Shown here: in pieces, positions 25,401 to 32,988 of the stretch
How the letters are laid out: every line of letters begins with the position of its first letter
Numbering within the stretch: position 1 is the first letter of the stretch
Source of the DNA: an uncultured Flavobacteriales bacterium
GTDB lineage: Bacteria > Bacteroidota > Bacteroidia > Flavobacteriales_D > Sanyastnellaceae
Assembly: GCA_937967465.1 (NCBI GenBank)
Contig: CALBSW010000011.1
Location: forward strand, 1-48,435
Direction: 5' to 3'
DNA: 48,435 bases
Notes under the pieces: generated by a model
Seen by the model: only the letters and a program-made list of their open reading frames with translations
Databases searched by the model: none
What the model was told of the DNA's origin: nothing
Program-made: the position numbers and the translations under genes

Positions 25401-26879
25401 CCGGAAAGCCGTGCCTGTCGCGGGGTTGGACTCGAATTCCACCCGCCATCCATGGCGGTCACAAATCGCCTTGACGATGGCCAGTCCCAAGCCCGATCCG
25501 CTTCCCCGGGTGGTGAATTGGGGCTCAAAAGCGCGTTCTGCGACTTCCTGAGGCATGCCTGGGCCATCATCTTCCACTTCGATGACCTGCTCGGTCGCGC
25601 GGACCACCACCCGACTCCCCTTCTCCTCCACCGCCTGTTGCGCGTTGAGAATGAGGTTGCCGAGCATCCGGCGCAATTGATCCTCGTCTGCCTCAATCGC
25701 CAAGTCAGACGCCATCTCCAACTCCAGGTCCTGACCCGCCCGTTGGTGCAAGCTGACCACCGATTCCAACACAGACCGAAGCGAAACACGGGCCACCTCG
25801 CCTTGCGGCAAGCGCGCCAGCGTGCTGAACTCATCCGCGATGCGCACCAATAGGTCGATCTGCCCTTGCAGGGTGGCCGACAAGTCCACAATCTGTGCGC
25901 GCAATGCTTCTGCCTCCTGCGCCTCATCCCTTGCCCGGCGCTCCAGCTGCTGGATGCCCAGCTTCATCGGGGTCAATGGGTTCTTGATCTCGTGGGCCAC
26001 CTGCATGGCCATCTCGCGCCATGCGCTTTCCCGTTCTGTCTGGGCCAAGGCCAATGCCGATGCCCGGGCCTTTTCCGCCATGCGGTTGTAGCGTTCCACC
26101 AAGGTGGCAATCTCACCCGACCCCGTGGCCTCAAACCGCAGGGGTTCCACGCGGTCTTCCCGGCTCACGTCCATGCGCTCCATCAATGCGCCCAACCGCT
26201 CCAACGGGCGGGTGATGCTCTGTGTCAACAGCAGAGCCAGCCCCACCGCGACAACAAAAACCAACCCGAACACCCCGGCCAGACTCCACAGAAACGCATC
26301 GCGGCTATCCCCCTCCAAACTCCGCGCCTCATACCGCAGTGCCACCAACGCCACTGGCCGCTCGGCCTCATTGACCTGGTACCAATACGCGAGATAGTCG
26401 CCATCTCCAATGGGCACCTCCAATCGTCCCGCACCTTGTGCCAAAGCGATGAGCACTTCCGGGTCCACCTCCGTGGGAAATCCGGTCAAATTCGGAGACT
26501 CCACAGAGGACGTGACAAACAGCGAACCGTCCAAGCGGTACACGGCCAACGGCAGGCCCTGAACGGCTTCAATCTCCACAATGCGGTCCGCGAAGTCGCC
26601 GGGCATGACGGTCCAACTCAACGACGTGGCCTCCACCGTCTCGCCCACCACGCCGCGCAACGCGAAGCCCAAGCTTTTGGCCACGGCCGCCTCCTTTCTG
26701 ACCAAGCGGCCAGAGTTGTACTCGGCGTCCAGCCGAGAAAAGCCAATGAGGGTCGCCGCTGCCACCAGGAAGATCCCCAGCGCAGTCACGGCGAGCATCG
26801 CCAGCAGGAATTGTCGTCGTAAAGAGAGTCGGAACAAGAGTGTGGGGTCAGCCTTCCAGCGCTTCTGCGCCGCCCACAA
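25383..26879 (-). CDS. NtrY-like membrane histidine kinase
   Basis: 498 aa. Membrane helices at about residues 24-47 and 199-219 flank a ~150-residue extracytoplasmic sensor. A HAMP domain follows at about 218-270 (LLTQSITRPLERLGALMERM), then the H-box with His296 in AHEIKNPLTPMKLG, which is the NtrY/PAS-kinase type, and an ATPase domain with N408/N412, DDGPGM and SGLGLAI. It looks catalytically complete. No response regulator is adjacent. The ATG at 26879 overlaps atpG by 32 bp; a TTG at about 26837 would avoid the overlap, so the true start is uncertain. It is the last gene of the atp block. Confidence 0.85.
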   Translation of the reverse strand: MWAAQKRWKADPTLLFRLSLRRQFLLAMLAVTALGIFLVAAATLIGFSRLDAEYNSGRLVRKEAAVAKSLGFALRGVVGETVEATSLSWTVMPGDFADRIVEIEAVQGLPLAVYRLDGSLFVTSSVESPNLTGFPTEVDPEVLIALAQGAGRLEVPIGDGDYLAYWYQVNEAERPVALVALRYEARSLEGDSRDAFLWSLAGVFGLVFVVAVGLALLLTQSITRPLERLGALMERMDVSREDRVEPLRFEATGSGEIATLVERYNRMAEKARASALALAQTERESAWREMAMQVAHEIKNPLTPMKLGIQQLERRARDEAQEAEALRAQIVDLSATLQGQIDLLVRIADEFSTLARLPQGEVARVSLRSVLESVVSLHQRAGQDLELEMASDLAIEADEDQLRRMLGNLILNAQQAVEEKGSRVVVRATEQVIEVEDDGPGMPQEVAERAFEPQFTTRGSGSGLGLAIVKAICDRHGWRVEFESNPATGTAFRVLLKG

Positions 26880-27732
26880 TCTCGAGAATTTCCGCGGTAA
26901 TGGCCGCTTGACGGGCCTTGTTGTAGCTCAACTTGAGATCGCGCAGCAATTCACCCGCATTCTCCGTGGCCTTGTGCATGGCCGTCATCCGGGCACCATG
27001 CTCGGACGCATGGCTGTCCAACAGCGCCTTGTAGAGCTGAATCTTCAGCGTGTTCGGCACGATGTTCTCCGCAATCTCCTCGCGGCTGGGCTCGAAGATG
27101 TAATCGGCCGTTGTGGCCACGGTCTCGGCCGTGTCCGCCACCGGGTTCTGCTCGATGGGCAGCATCTGCTCGCATCGGACATCCTGAACCGCAGCATTCA
27201 CGAAGCGGTTGTAGAGGATCTCCACCCGGTCATACTTCCCGTTGCGGAAAGCTGCCATGATCTGCTCTGCGATGTCCGCCGTGTGCGCAAAGTCGAGGTT
27301 GTCGAAAATGCTGTGCGGCGTCTCACCGAGGTCGAGTGTGGTGACGTTGCCCGTGCGGCGCAGGGCGTCATTGGCCTTCTTGCCCAAACACAACACACCC
27401 ACCTCCTTGTCCTTCAGTTCAGACAACCGTTGGTTGGCCAATTTGATGATGTTGTTGTTGAACGGGCCACACAATCCACGGTTGGACGTGATGGCCACCA
27501 GCAACACGCGCTTGACATCGCGCTCCTCAGCATACGGGTTCTCCGCACTGTCCAAGGAGGCGCTCACATTGACCAGGATCTCCTGAAGCTTCTCAGCATA
27601 CGGACGCATCTGGGTGATGGCATCCTGTGCACGGCGCAACTTGGCTGCCGACACGAGCTTCATTGCCTGCGTGATCTGCCGGGTGGACCCGACAGAGGCG
27701 ATGCGATTGCGTACTTCCTTGAGACCGGCCAT
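26848..27732 (-). CDS. atpG: ATP synthase F1 subunit gamma
   Basis: 294 aa. The N-terminal helix MAGLKEVRNRIASVGSTRQI and ITQAMKLVSAAKLRRAQ, and the C-terminal YNKARQAAITAEILEIVGGA, are the conserved coiled-coil of the rotor shaft. It couples proton flow through the c-ring to catalysis in the alpha3beta3 head. It follows atpA by 6 bp. The beta and epsilon genes (atpD, atpC) are absent from the window and are usually at a separate locus in Bacteroidota. Confidence 0.97.
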   Translation of the reverse strand: MAGLKEVRNRIASVGSTRQITQAMKLVSAAKLRRAQDAITQMRPYAEKLQEILVNVSASLDSAENPYAEERDVKRVLLVAITSNRGLCGPFNNNIIKLANQRLSELKDKEVGVLCLGKKANDALRRTGNVTTLDLGETPHSIFDNLDFAHTADIAEQIMAAFRNGKYDRVEILYNRFVNAAVQDVRCEQMLPIEQNPVADTAETVATTADYIFEPSREEIAENIVPNTLKIQLYKALLDSHASEHGARMTAMHKATENAGELLRDLKLSYNKARQAAITAEILEIVGGAEALEG

Positions 27733-27738
27733 GGTTGC

Positions 27739-29319
27739 TTAGCTGGCGAATTGCTGGCTCACCTCGGCTGCAGCAGCCTTCATGGTGGCTTGCGCCTCGT
27801 CGCTGTACTTGCCCGTCTTCAGCTCGGCCATGGTGTCGGCGTGCTTGGTGCGCAGGTAGTCCAGGTAGGCGGTTTCAAACTCCTTCACGCGGTTCACCGG
27901 AACGTCCTTGAGGAGGTTCTTGGTGCCTGCGAAAATGATGGCCGTCTGCTCCTCCACCGGCATTGGGGAGTTGAGGTTCTGCTTGAGAATTTCCACGTTG
28001 CGCATGCCCTTGTCGAGCACGGCTTTGGTGGCGCTGTCCAGGTCGGAACCGAACTTGGCAAACGCCTCGAGCTCGCGGTACTGGGCTTGGTCCAACTTCA
28101 GCGTTCCGGAGACCTTCTTCATGGACTTGATCTGTGCCGATCCACCCACGCGGCTCACGGAGATGCCGACGTTGATGGCCGGACGCACACCGGACAGGAA
28201 GAGGTTGCTCTCGAGGAAGATCTGGCCGTCCGTGATGGAAATCACGTTGGTCGGGATGTAGGCGGACACGTCACCAGCCTGCGTCTCGATGATCGGCAGT
28301 GCCGTGAGGGATCCACCCCCCTTCACCATCGGGCGAATGCTCTCTGGCAAGTCGTTCATGTCCTTCGCGATGCTGTCGTCCTTGATCACCTTGGCGGCGC
28401 GCTCAAGGAGGCGGCTGTGGAGGTAGAACACGTCTCCCGGGTAGGCCTCACGGCCCGGCGGGCGACGGAGGAGCAAAGACACCTCGCGGTAGGCCACAGC
28501 TTGCTTGGACAGGTCGTCATAGACCACCAATGCCGGGTTGCCCGTGTCGCGGAAGAACTCGCCGATGGCGGCTCCGGTGAACGGTGCGTAGAACTGCAGC
28601 GGAGCCGGGTCGGATGCCGTAGCGGCCACCACCACCGTGTAGGCCATGGCGCCGGCCTCCTCCAGCGTCTGCACGATGCCCGCCACAGTGGAGCCCTTCT
28701 GGCCCACAGCAACGTAGATGCAGAACACGGGCTCGCCGCGGTCGTAGAATTCTTTCTGGTTGATGATCGTGTCGATCGCCACCGTCGTCTTGCCGGTCTG
28801 GCGGTCGCCAATGATGAGCTCACGCTGGCCACGTCCAATCGGAATCATGGAGTCGATGGCCTTGATGCCCGTCTGCAACGGCTCGTTCACCGGCTGGCGG
28901 TAAATCACACCGGGCGCCTTGCGCTCCATCGGCATCTCGTACAGGTCCCCTTCGATGTGGCCCTTGCCGTCGATCGGCTCACCCAAGGTGTTGACCACGC
29001 GGCCCAGCATGCCCTTGCCCACCTTGACCGAGGCAATGCGGTTGAGGCGCTTGACCGTGGATCCCTCCTTGAGTTCTCCGGACGGCTCCAGCAACACGGC
29101 ACCCACGTTGTCCTCCTCGAGGTTCAACGCGATGCCACGGACACCGTTCTCGAACTCAATGAGCTCACCAGCCTGCACGTTGGACAGGCCGTAAATGCGG
29201 GCGATTCCGTCTCCAACCTGGAGCACGGTGCCGACCTCCTGCAGGTCAGCTTCGGTTTGGTTGCCGGCCAGCTGCTCACGCAGGATGGCGGATACTTCGG
29301 CGGGTTTGATCTGGGACAT
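27739..29319 (-). CDS. atpA: ATP synthase F1 subunit alpha
   Basis: 526 aa, a little longer than most. The nucleotide-binding P-loop GDRQTGKT is at residues 171-178. Other landmarks are DGIARIYGLSNVQAGE in the N-terminal barrel and SVSRVGGSAQIK, which holds the arginine that reaches the catalytic beta site. The protein forms the regulatory nucleotide-binding half of the F1 head. It lies 15 bp after atpH. Confidence 0.98.
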   Translation of the reverse strand: MSQIKPAEVSAILREQLAGNQTEADLQEVGTVLQVGDGIARIYGLSNVQAGELIEFENGVRGIALNLEEDNVGAVLLEPSGELKEGSTVKRLNRIASVKVGKGMLGRVVNTLGEPIDGKGHIEGDLYEMPMERKAPGVIYRQPVNEPLQTGIKAIDSMIPIGRGQRELIIGDRQTGKTTVAIDTIINQKEFYDRGEPVFCIYVAVGQKGSTVAGIVQTLEEAGAMAYTVVVAATASDPAPLQFYAPFTGAAIGEFFRDTGNPALVVYDDLSKQAVAYREVSLLLRRPPGREAYPGDVFYLHSRLLERAAKVIKDDSIAKDMNDLPESIRPMVKGGGSLTALPIIETQAGDVSAYIPTNVISITDGQIFLESNLFLSGVRPAINVGISVSRVGGSAQIKSMKKVSGTLKLDQAQYRELEAFAKFGSDLDSATKAVLDKGMRNVEILKQNLNSPMPVEEQTAIIFAGTKNLLKDVPVNRVKEFETAYLDYLRTKHADTMAELKTGKYSDEAQATMKAAAAEVSQQFAS

Positions 29320-29334
29320 GAGGTGGGGATACGC

Positions 29335-29889
29335 TCAGTAAGCCGGTTCGTAGGGGTTGTTGGTGAGGTTGCGGTGCATGGTCCGAAGGGACTGGAACAC
29401 CGAGGCGTCGATCATCCGGTCACCGACCCGCAGCTTGAAGCCGCCGATCAGGTGGGGATCGACCTTTTCCGACAACTCCACGCCTCCCTCGTGGATTTTG
29501 CCGATCAGGGTTTGAATTTCAGAGCGGCGGGCATCGTCCAACGGCACAGCCGTCGTGACTTCCGCCAACACGACACCGCGCTCCTCCCGCACCAAGGCAA
29601 GGAAAGCGTTGGCCATGTCTGCCAGCAAACCGGCGCGGCCCTTGCGGGCCAATTGCGCCAGAAAAGCCGCCGTGAGGCTGTGCGCACCCGAGAATACGGA
29701 AGCCACGATGGCCTCCTTTTTCTCCGGGCGGACCACCGGGCTGGACAGCACCGCTGCCAATTCCCGGTTCTCACGCACCGCGTCGGACAAGACACGCATG
29801 TCTTGCTCCACGGCCTCCACCGCATTTTGCTCCTTGCTCAAGGAGAGCAGGGATTTTCCATAACGGCGGGCGACGGCTGTTGCTGACAT
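29335..29889 (-). CDS. atpH: ATP synthase F1 subunit delta
   Basis: 184 aa. The N-terminal ATAVARRYGKSLLSLSKEQN helix and the C-terminal KVDPHLIGGFKLRVGDRMID are characteristic of the delta/OSCP family. It joins the peripheral stalk (subunit b) to the top of the alpha3beta3 head. It is 4 bp after atpF. Confidence 0.95.
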   Translation of the reverse strand: MSATAVARRYGKSLLSLSKEQNAVEAVEQDMRVLSDAVRENRELAAVLSSPVVRPEKKEAIVASVFSGAHSLTAAFLAQLARKGRAGLLADMANAFLALVREERGVVLAEVTTAVPLDDARRSEIQTLIGKIHEGGVELSEKVDPHLIGGFKLRVGDRMIDASVFQSLRTMHRNLTNNPYEPAY

Positions 29890-29893
29890 CCGA

Positions 29894-30391
29894 TCAGTTC
29901 AGTTTGGAGTCCGTGATCATCCGGCCGATGAGCTCCTGTTGGGAAGCCTCGTCCTTCAGTTCTTGACGCACCAGCTTCTCAGCGATGTCCAAGCTCAGCT
30001 TGGCCACTTCTGCCTTGAGCTCGGCCACGGCCGCGGCGCGCTCACCATCGATGGCCTGCTTGGCCTGGTCGATCATGCGCTCGCCCTCGTCCTTGGCTTG
30101 CTGCTTGGCGTCGGCCACGAGCTTGTCCGCCATGTCCCGCGCATCGCGGAGCATGCCGTCCCGCTCAGCACGGGCCTCCTGCAAGAGGCGCTCATTGTCC
30201 GCTTGAAGGTTTTCGATTTCCGCCCGGGCCTCCTTGGCCTTGTTGAGGGCGCCATCGATTTCCTCCTCGCGGTCCTTGAGACCTTGCAGAATGGGACCCC
30301 AGGCAAGACGGCGCAACAGGACCAGCACCACCAAGAAGGAGATGGTGGACCAGAAGACCGTGCCTAAGGCTGTGTTCAGCAGCGCTTCCAT
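29894..30391 (-). CDS. atpF: ATP synthase F0 subunit b
   Basis: 165 aa. One N-terminal membrane helix (residues ~8-27, TVFWSTISFLVVLVLLRRLA) followed by a long charged coiled-coil rich in Ala, Glu, Lys and Gln, the peripheral stalk. RLAWGPILQGLKDREEEI is the typical junction. It lies between atpE and atpH as expected. Confidence 0.96.
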   Translation of the reverse strand: MEALLNTALGTVFWSTISFLVVLVLLRRLAWGPILQGLKDREEEIDGALNKAKEARAEIENLQADNERLLQEARAERDGMLRDARDMADKLVADAKQQAKDEGERMIDQAKQAIDGERAAAVAELKAEVAKLSLDIAEKLVRQELKDEASQQELIGRMITDSKLN

Positions 30392-30416
30392 GGATCAACC
30401 AGGGCTTGCGCCCGAA

Positions 30417-30659
30417 TCAGTTGGCGAGGAAGCAGACGATGATGGCGAACAGGGCAGCACCCTCGACGAGAGCAGCGGCCACAATCATGTTCGCGCGGAG
30501 ATCACCGCTGATTTCGGGCTGGCGGGCCATCGATTCGAGGGCGCTGCCACCGATGCGGCCGATGCCGACACCAGCTCCAATTGCAGCAACACCTGCACCG
30601 ATACCGGCGAGGCCCTTCGTGATGTTGGCGGCCTCCATGAGGATCATAGCGAGTTCCAT
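30417..30659 (-). CDS. atpE: ATP synthase F0 subunit c
   Basis: 80 aa. Two membrane helices joined by the polar loop SMARQPEI, with the ion-binding carboxylate Glu66 in helix 2 (VAAALVEGAALFA). The first helix has the GAGVAAIGAGVGIG glycine pattern. The residues around Glu66 lack the Ser/Thr expected for a sodium-binding ring, so proton coupling is likely. It is 33 bp after the interrupted atpB. Confidence 0.97.
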   Translation of the reverse strand: MELAMILMEAANITKGLAGIGAGVAAIGAGVGIGRIGGSALESMARQPEISGDLRANMIVAAALVEGAALFAIIVCFLAN

Positions 30660-30692
30660 GAGGAAAGGATTATGGGTTGTATTGGGTTGTGA

Positions 30693-31889
30693 TCAATGAT
30701 GGGCCTCCTGCGTCGCGTCTCCGAAGTAGAGCGCGGCCAGAAGGGTGAAGACGTAAGCCTGGAGGAACGCCACCAGGAGTTCGATGAAGTACATGAAAAT
30801 CATGAACGCCACCGAGAAGATGCCCGTTCCGACACCGGCGACGACGTGTTGTCCGTAGTCGCTGATGATGAAGACCAAGAAGGTCAGGGCCAAGATGATG
30901 ATGTGACCCGCACCGATGTTGGCGGTGAGGCGGATCATGAGGACGGTCGGCTTGAGCATGATGCCCACGACCTAGATCGTAACGAGAATGAACTTGATGG
31001 GAAGCGGCACACCAGGAGGCCACAGGATGTGTCCCCAATAGTGCTTGTTGCCAGAGACCGTCGTGATGATGAACACGAACGTGGCCAGGGTCAGCGTCAC
31101 ACCCACGGTGCCGGTCACGTTGAATCCTCCGATGAAGGGAATCAGACCGAGCAGGTTGCAGAAGAAGATGAAGAAGAAGACCGTCAGCAGGAAAGGCAGG
31201 TAACGGCCCGCCTTCTTTTCTCCGATGCTCGGCACGGCCACCTCATCGCGGATGAAGAGGATGAGCGGCTCCAGCGCGTTTTGAAGCCCCTTTGGAGCCT
31301 GGCCCTTGCGCTTCTTGTACGCCGAGCCGATGCGCGGGAAAATCAGGAGCATCATGAAGATGACCACGAACATCCCAAAGACGCTCTTGCTGATGGAGAG
31401 GTCGTAGATCTGGGCGGTGTGACCATCGTGGTCTTCCGCGTGCAAGACACCATTGCCATCGAGGTGGTAGGTCAAGTGGGTCTTCTCGCTGTGGTAGGTG
31501 CCGCCACCGTGACCGCCATGGGCGGCGTGGCCGTCTTCTGCCTCGAGTGCTTCGTGTCCAGCGTGGGCAGGGTCACCCATGCCGTGGTCGCTCTCGTCGA
31601 CGTGGTCCTCTCCGTGGTGCAACAGGTGGGCGCTGCTGAACACATCCAAGCCGTGTCCTGGAACGTAAGACAGGATGGGCAGGGGAATGTGCAATGCGCT
31701 GGGCCCATCTCCCCACAGGTGGATGTCGTGGGCGTCGGCGATGTGGTGAATGATGAATTCGCCGGGGTTCGGTTTTCCACCCTCCGTTCCGGAAGCCTGC
31801 GCGGTTCCGCAAAGGCCGAGGGCCAGGAACAGGCCGAGGAGGCCTTGGGTCAGTCGCTGTTTGCCCATGGAGGACAGGGTGAAATTCAT
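30693..31889 (-). pseudogene. atpB: ATP synthase F0 subunit a, interrupted by an in-frame TAG
   Basis: The frame reads for 305 codons from the ATG at 31889, meets TAG at 30974-30972, and continues in the same frame for 92 more codons to TGA at 30693. Before the TAG the protein has a signal peptide, a His-rich extracytoplasmic stretch (many H, D and E between about residues 40 and 120), the first membrane helices, and WPPGVPLPIKFILVTI. After it come the essential Arg in LMIRLTANIGAGH and FIELLVAFLQAYVF, with the common His/Glu swap of E. coli Glu219/His245. Counting back 14 residues from that Arg puts the stop at E. coli Glu196, where homologs have Glu; GAG to TAG is a one-base change. No frameshift is needed. 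It could be a base error, a lesion or a readthrough stop. Alternative starts lie at 31925 and 31868. Confidence 0.9.
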
Positions 31890-31969
31890 CATCGCCGGAG
31901 CGAATTTGAGCGCGAAGATAGCCACCGGCCTCGTTCTGACCGACCACTTTTCACCCCAAAGGCACAGAA

Positions 31970-32353
31970 CTATTCAGAGTCCACCGTTGGTGGAATGTTG
32001 TGGCGCATGGATTCGGCCACCAAAACGGACGTGAAAGCCGCGTACAAGAGGTAGGTCGCGATGCCAAAATGCCGCGGATCCGGCGCATCTGTCACGACAT
32101 AAATCAGAATGCCCATGAGGACCAAGCCCATCTTGATGAGGGTCGCCATCATCACCTTGTTGACCAGCATCGCTGGTCGGGCACCCGGCTTGGGGCGAAG
32201 CATCCGCTCCAGCAACAAGTTGACCAAGGCCAGCGCCACAGCCACCCCTTGCAACGGAAAGCGCACCGCATCCGTCAACAGCGGCGCTCCCAGGGTGGAC
32301 ACGACCAACAATCCGGCCACGAGGACCAGGGCATTCAACAGGTGGAATTTCAT
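31970..32353 (-). CDS. Small membrane protein of the ATP synthase block
   Basis: 127 aa from the ATG at 32353, which overlaps the upstream stop as ATGA. About four hydrophobic segments: residues 5-22, 31-47, 67-86 and 98-114. There is a basic loop (ERMLRPKPGARPAML) between the second and third. I recognise no named family; the position between an AtpZ-like gene and atpB suggests a helper of F0 assembly or ion transport, similar in placement to AtpI. Confidence 0.65.
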   Translation of the reverse strand: MKFHLLNALVLVAGLLVVSTLGAPLLTDAVRFPLQGVAVALALVNLLLERMLRPKPGARPAMLVNKVMMATLIKMGLVLMGILIYVVTDAPDPRHFGIATYLLYAAFTSVLVAESMRHNIPPTVDSE

Positions 32354-32568
32354 CGGTTCAAATCTCTCAGTACCACGGTCAGGGAAGCAGCCAGACCCAA
32401 CATGGCCCCCAGCGCCGTCGCCCAAGCAACTTCGTGCCCGGCTCGGTCATCCCACAAGCTGCCCAACCAGGCACCGCCACCGATGCCGGCCGCCAACGTG
32501 GCCGCCAAACCCATGTGGCGCATCGCGCCCCGTCCGCCGTCAGGCTGTCTGCTGGAGGAGTCCCTCAT
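32350..32568 (-). CDS. AtpZ/AtpI-like small membrane protein
   Basis: 72 aa, with two membrane helices (about residues 19-37 and 47-66) joined by a short WDDRAGHE loop. The glycine-rich first helix, with GLAATLAAGIGGGAWLGSLW, fits the AtpZ/AtpI family, which may form a Mg2+ or Ca2+ path or help c-ring assembly. The start at 32568 overlaps the bactofilin gene by 29 bp; the ATG at 32523 would leave a 16-bp gap and remains possible. Confidence 0.6.
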   Translation of the reverse strand: MRDSSSRQPDGGRGAMRHMGLAATLAAGIGGGAWLGSLWDDRAGHEVAWATALGAMLGLAASLTVVLRDLNR

Positions 32569-32968
32569 CCTGGACCTGGGTCATCCGCGGCGCATCCACG
32601 GTCAGCTCGTTCTCCTCGCCGGAGTCCAGCTTGCACAACCCATCGATGCGGGCACCGGCTTCCACAGCCATCCGACCATATCGAATTTCCCCCTCGACTT
32701 CCGCCGTCGCCTTCAGGCTCAACAGCCCTGTCACCCGCAGGTGTCCGAGGATTCGGCCCTCGGATTCACAATCGGCACATTCCACCGTGCCCTCCACGAG
32801 GCCGGTCGACCCAATGACCAAGCGGCCCGACGTGCGAATGTCGCCGACGAAGCGTCCATCGATGCGGATGCTGCTCTCACTGTGGATGGCACCCTCCACC
32901 ACCGTCCCTTCGACGATCCGGTTGATGCCCTGTTCCATGCTCACGTTCGCGTTGCGGTTTCTGGCCAT
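32540..32968 (-). CDS. Bactofilin
   Basis: 142 aa. A short disordered N-terminus (MARNRNANVSMEQGINRI) leads into a right-handed beta-helix of about 100 residues, with bactofilin turns such as IRIDGRFVGDIRTSGRLVIG and GLVEGTVECADCESEGRILG. There is no membrane segment. Bactofilins polymerise without nucleotides into filaments at the inner membrane and often recruit peptidoglycan enzymes. It lies 20 bp downstream of sprE and is followed by the atpZ-like gene. Confidence 0.9.
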   Translation of the reverse strand: MARNRNANVSMEQGINRIVEGTVVEGAIHSESSIRIDGRFVGDIRTSGRLVIGSTGLVEGTVECADCESEGRILGHLRVTGLLSLKATAEVEGEIRYGRMAVEAGARIDGLCKLDSGEENELTVDAPRMTQVQDEGLLQQTA

Positions 32969-32988
32969 GTCAGCGTGAATTTCTGCGC

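Noticed and set aside
26581..29886. 1101-codon open frame opposite atpA, atpG and atpH
   Set aside because: The minus-strand genes are unmistakable and the opposing frame has no recognisable domain; it is an artefact of codon bias.
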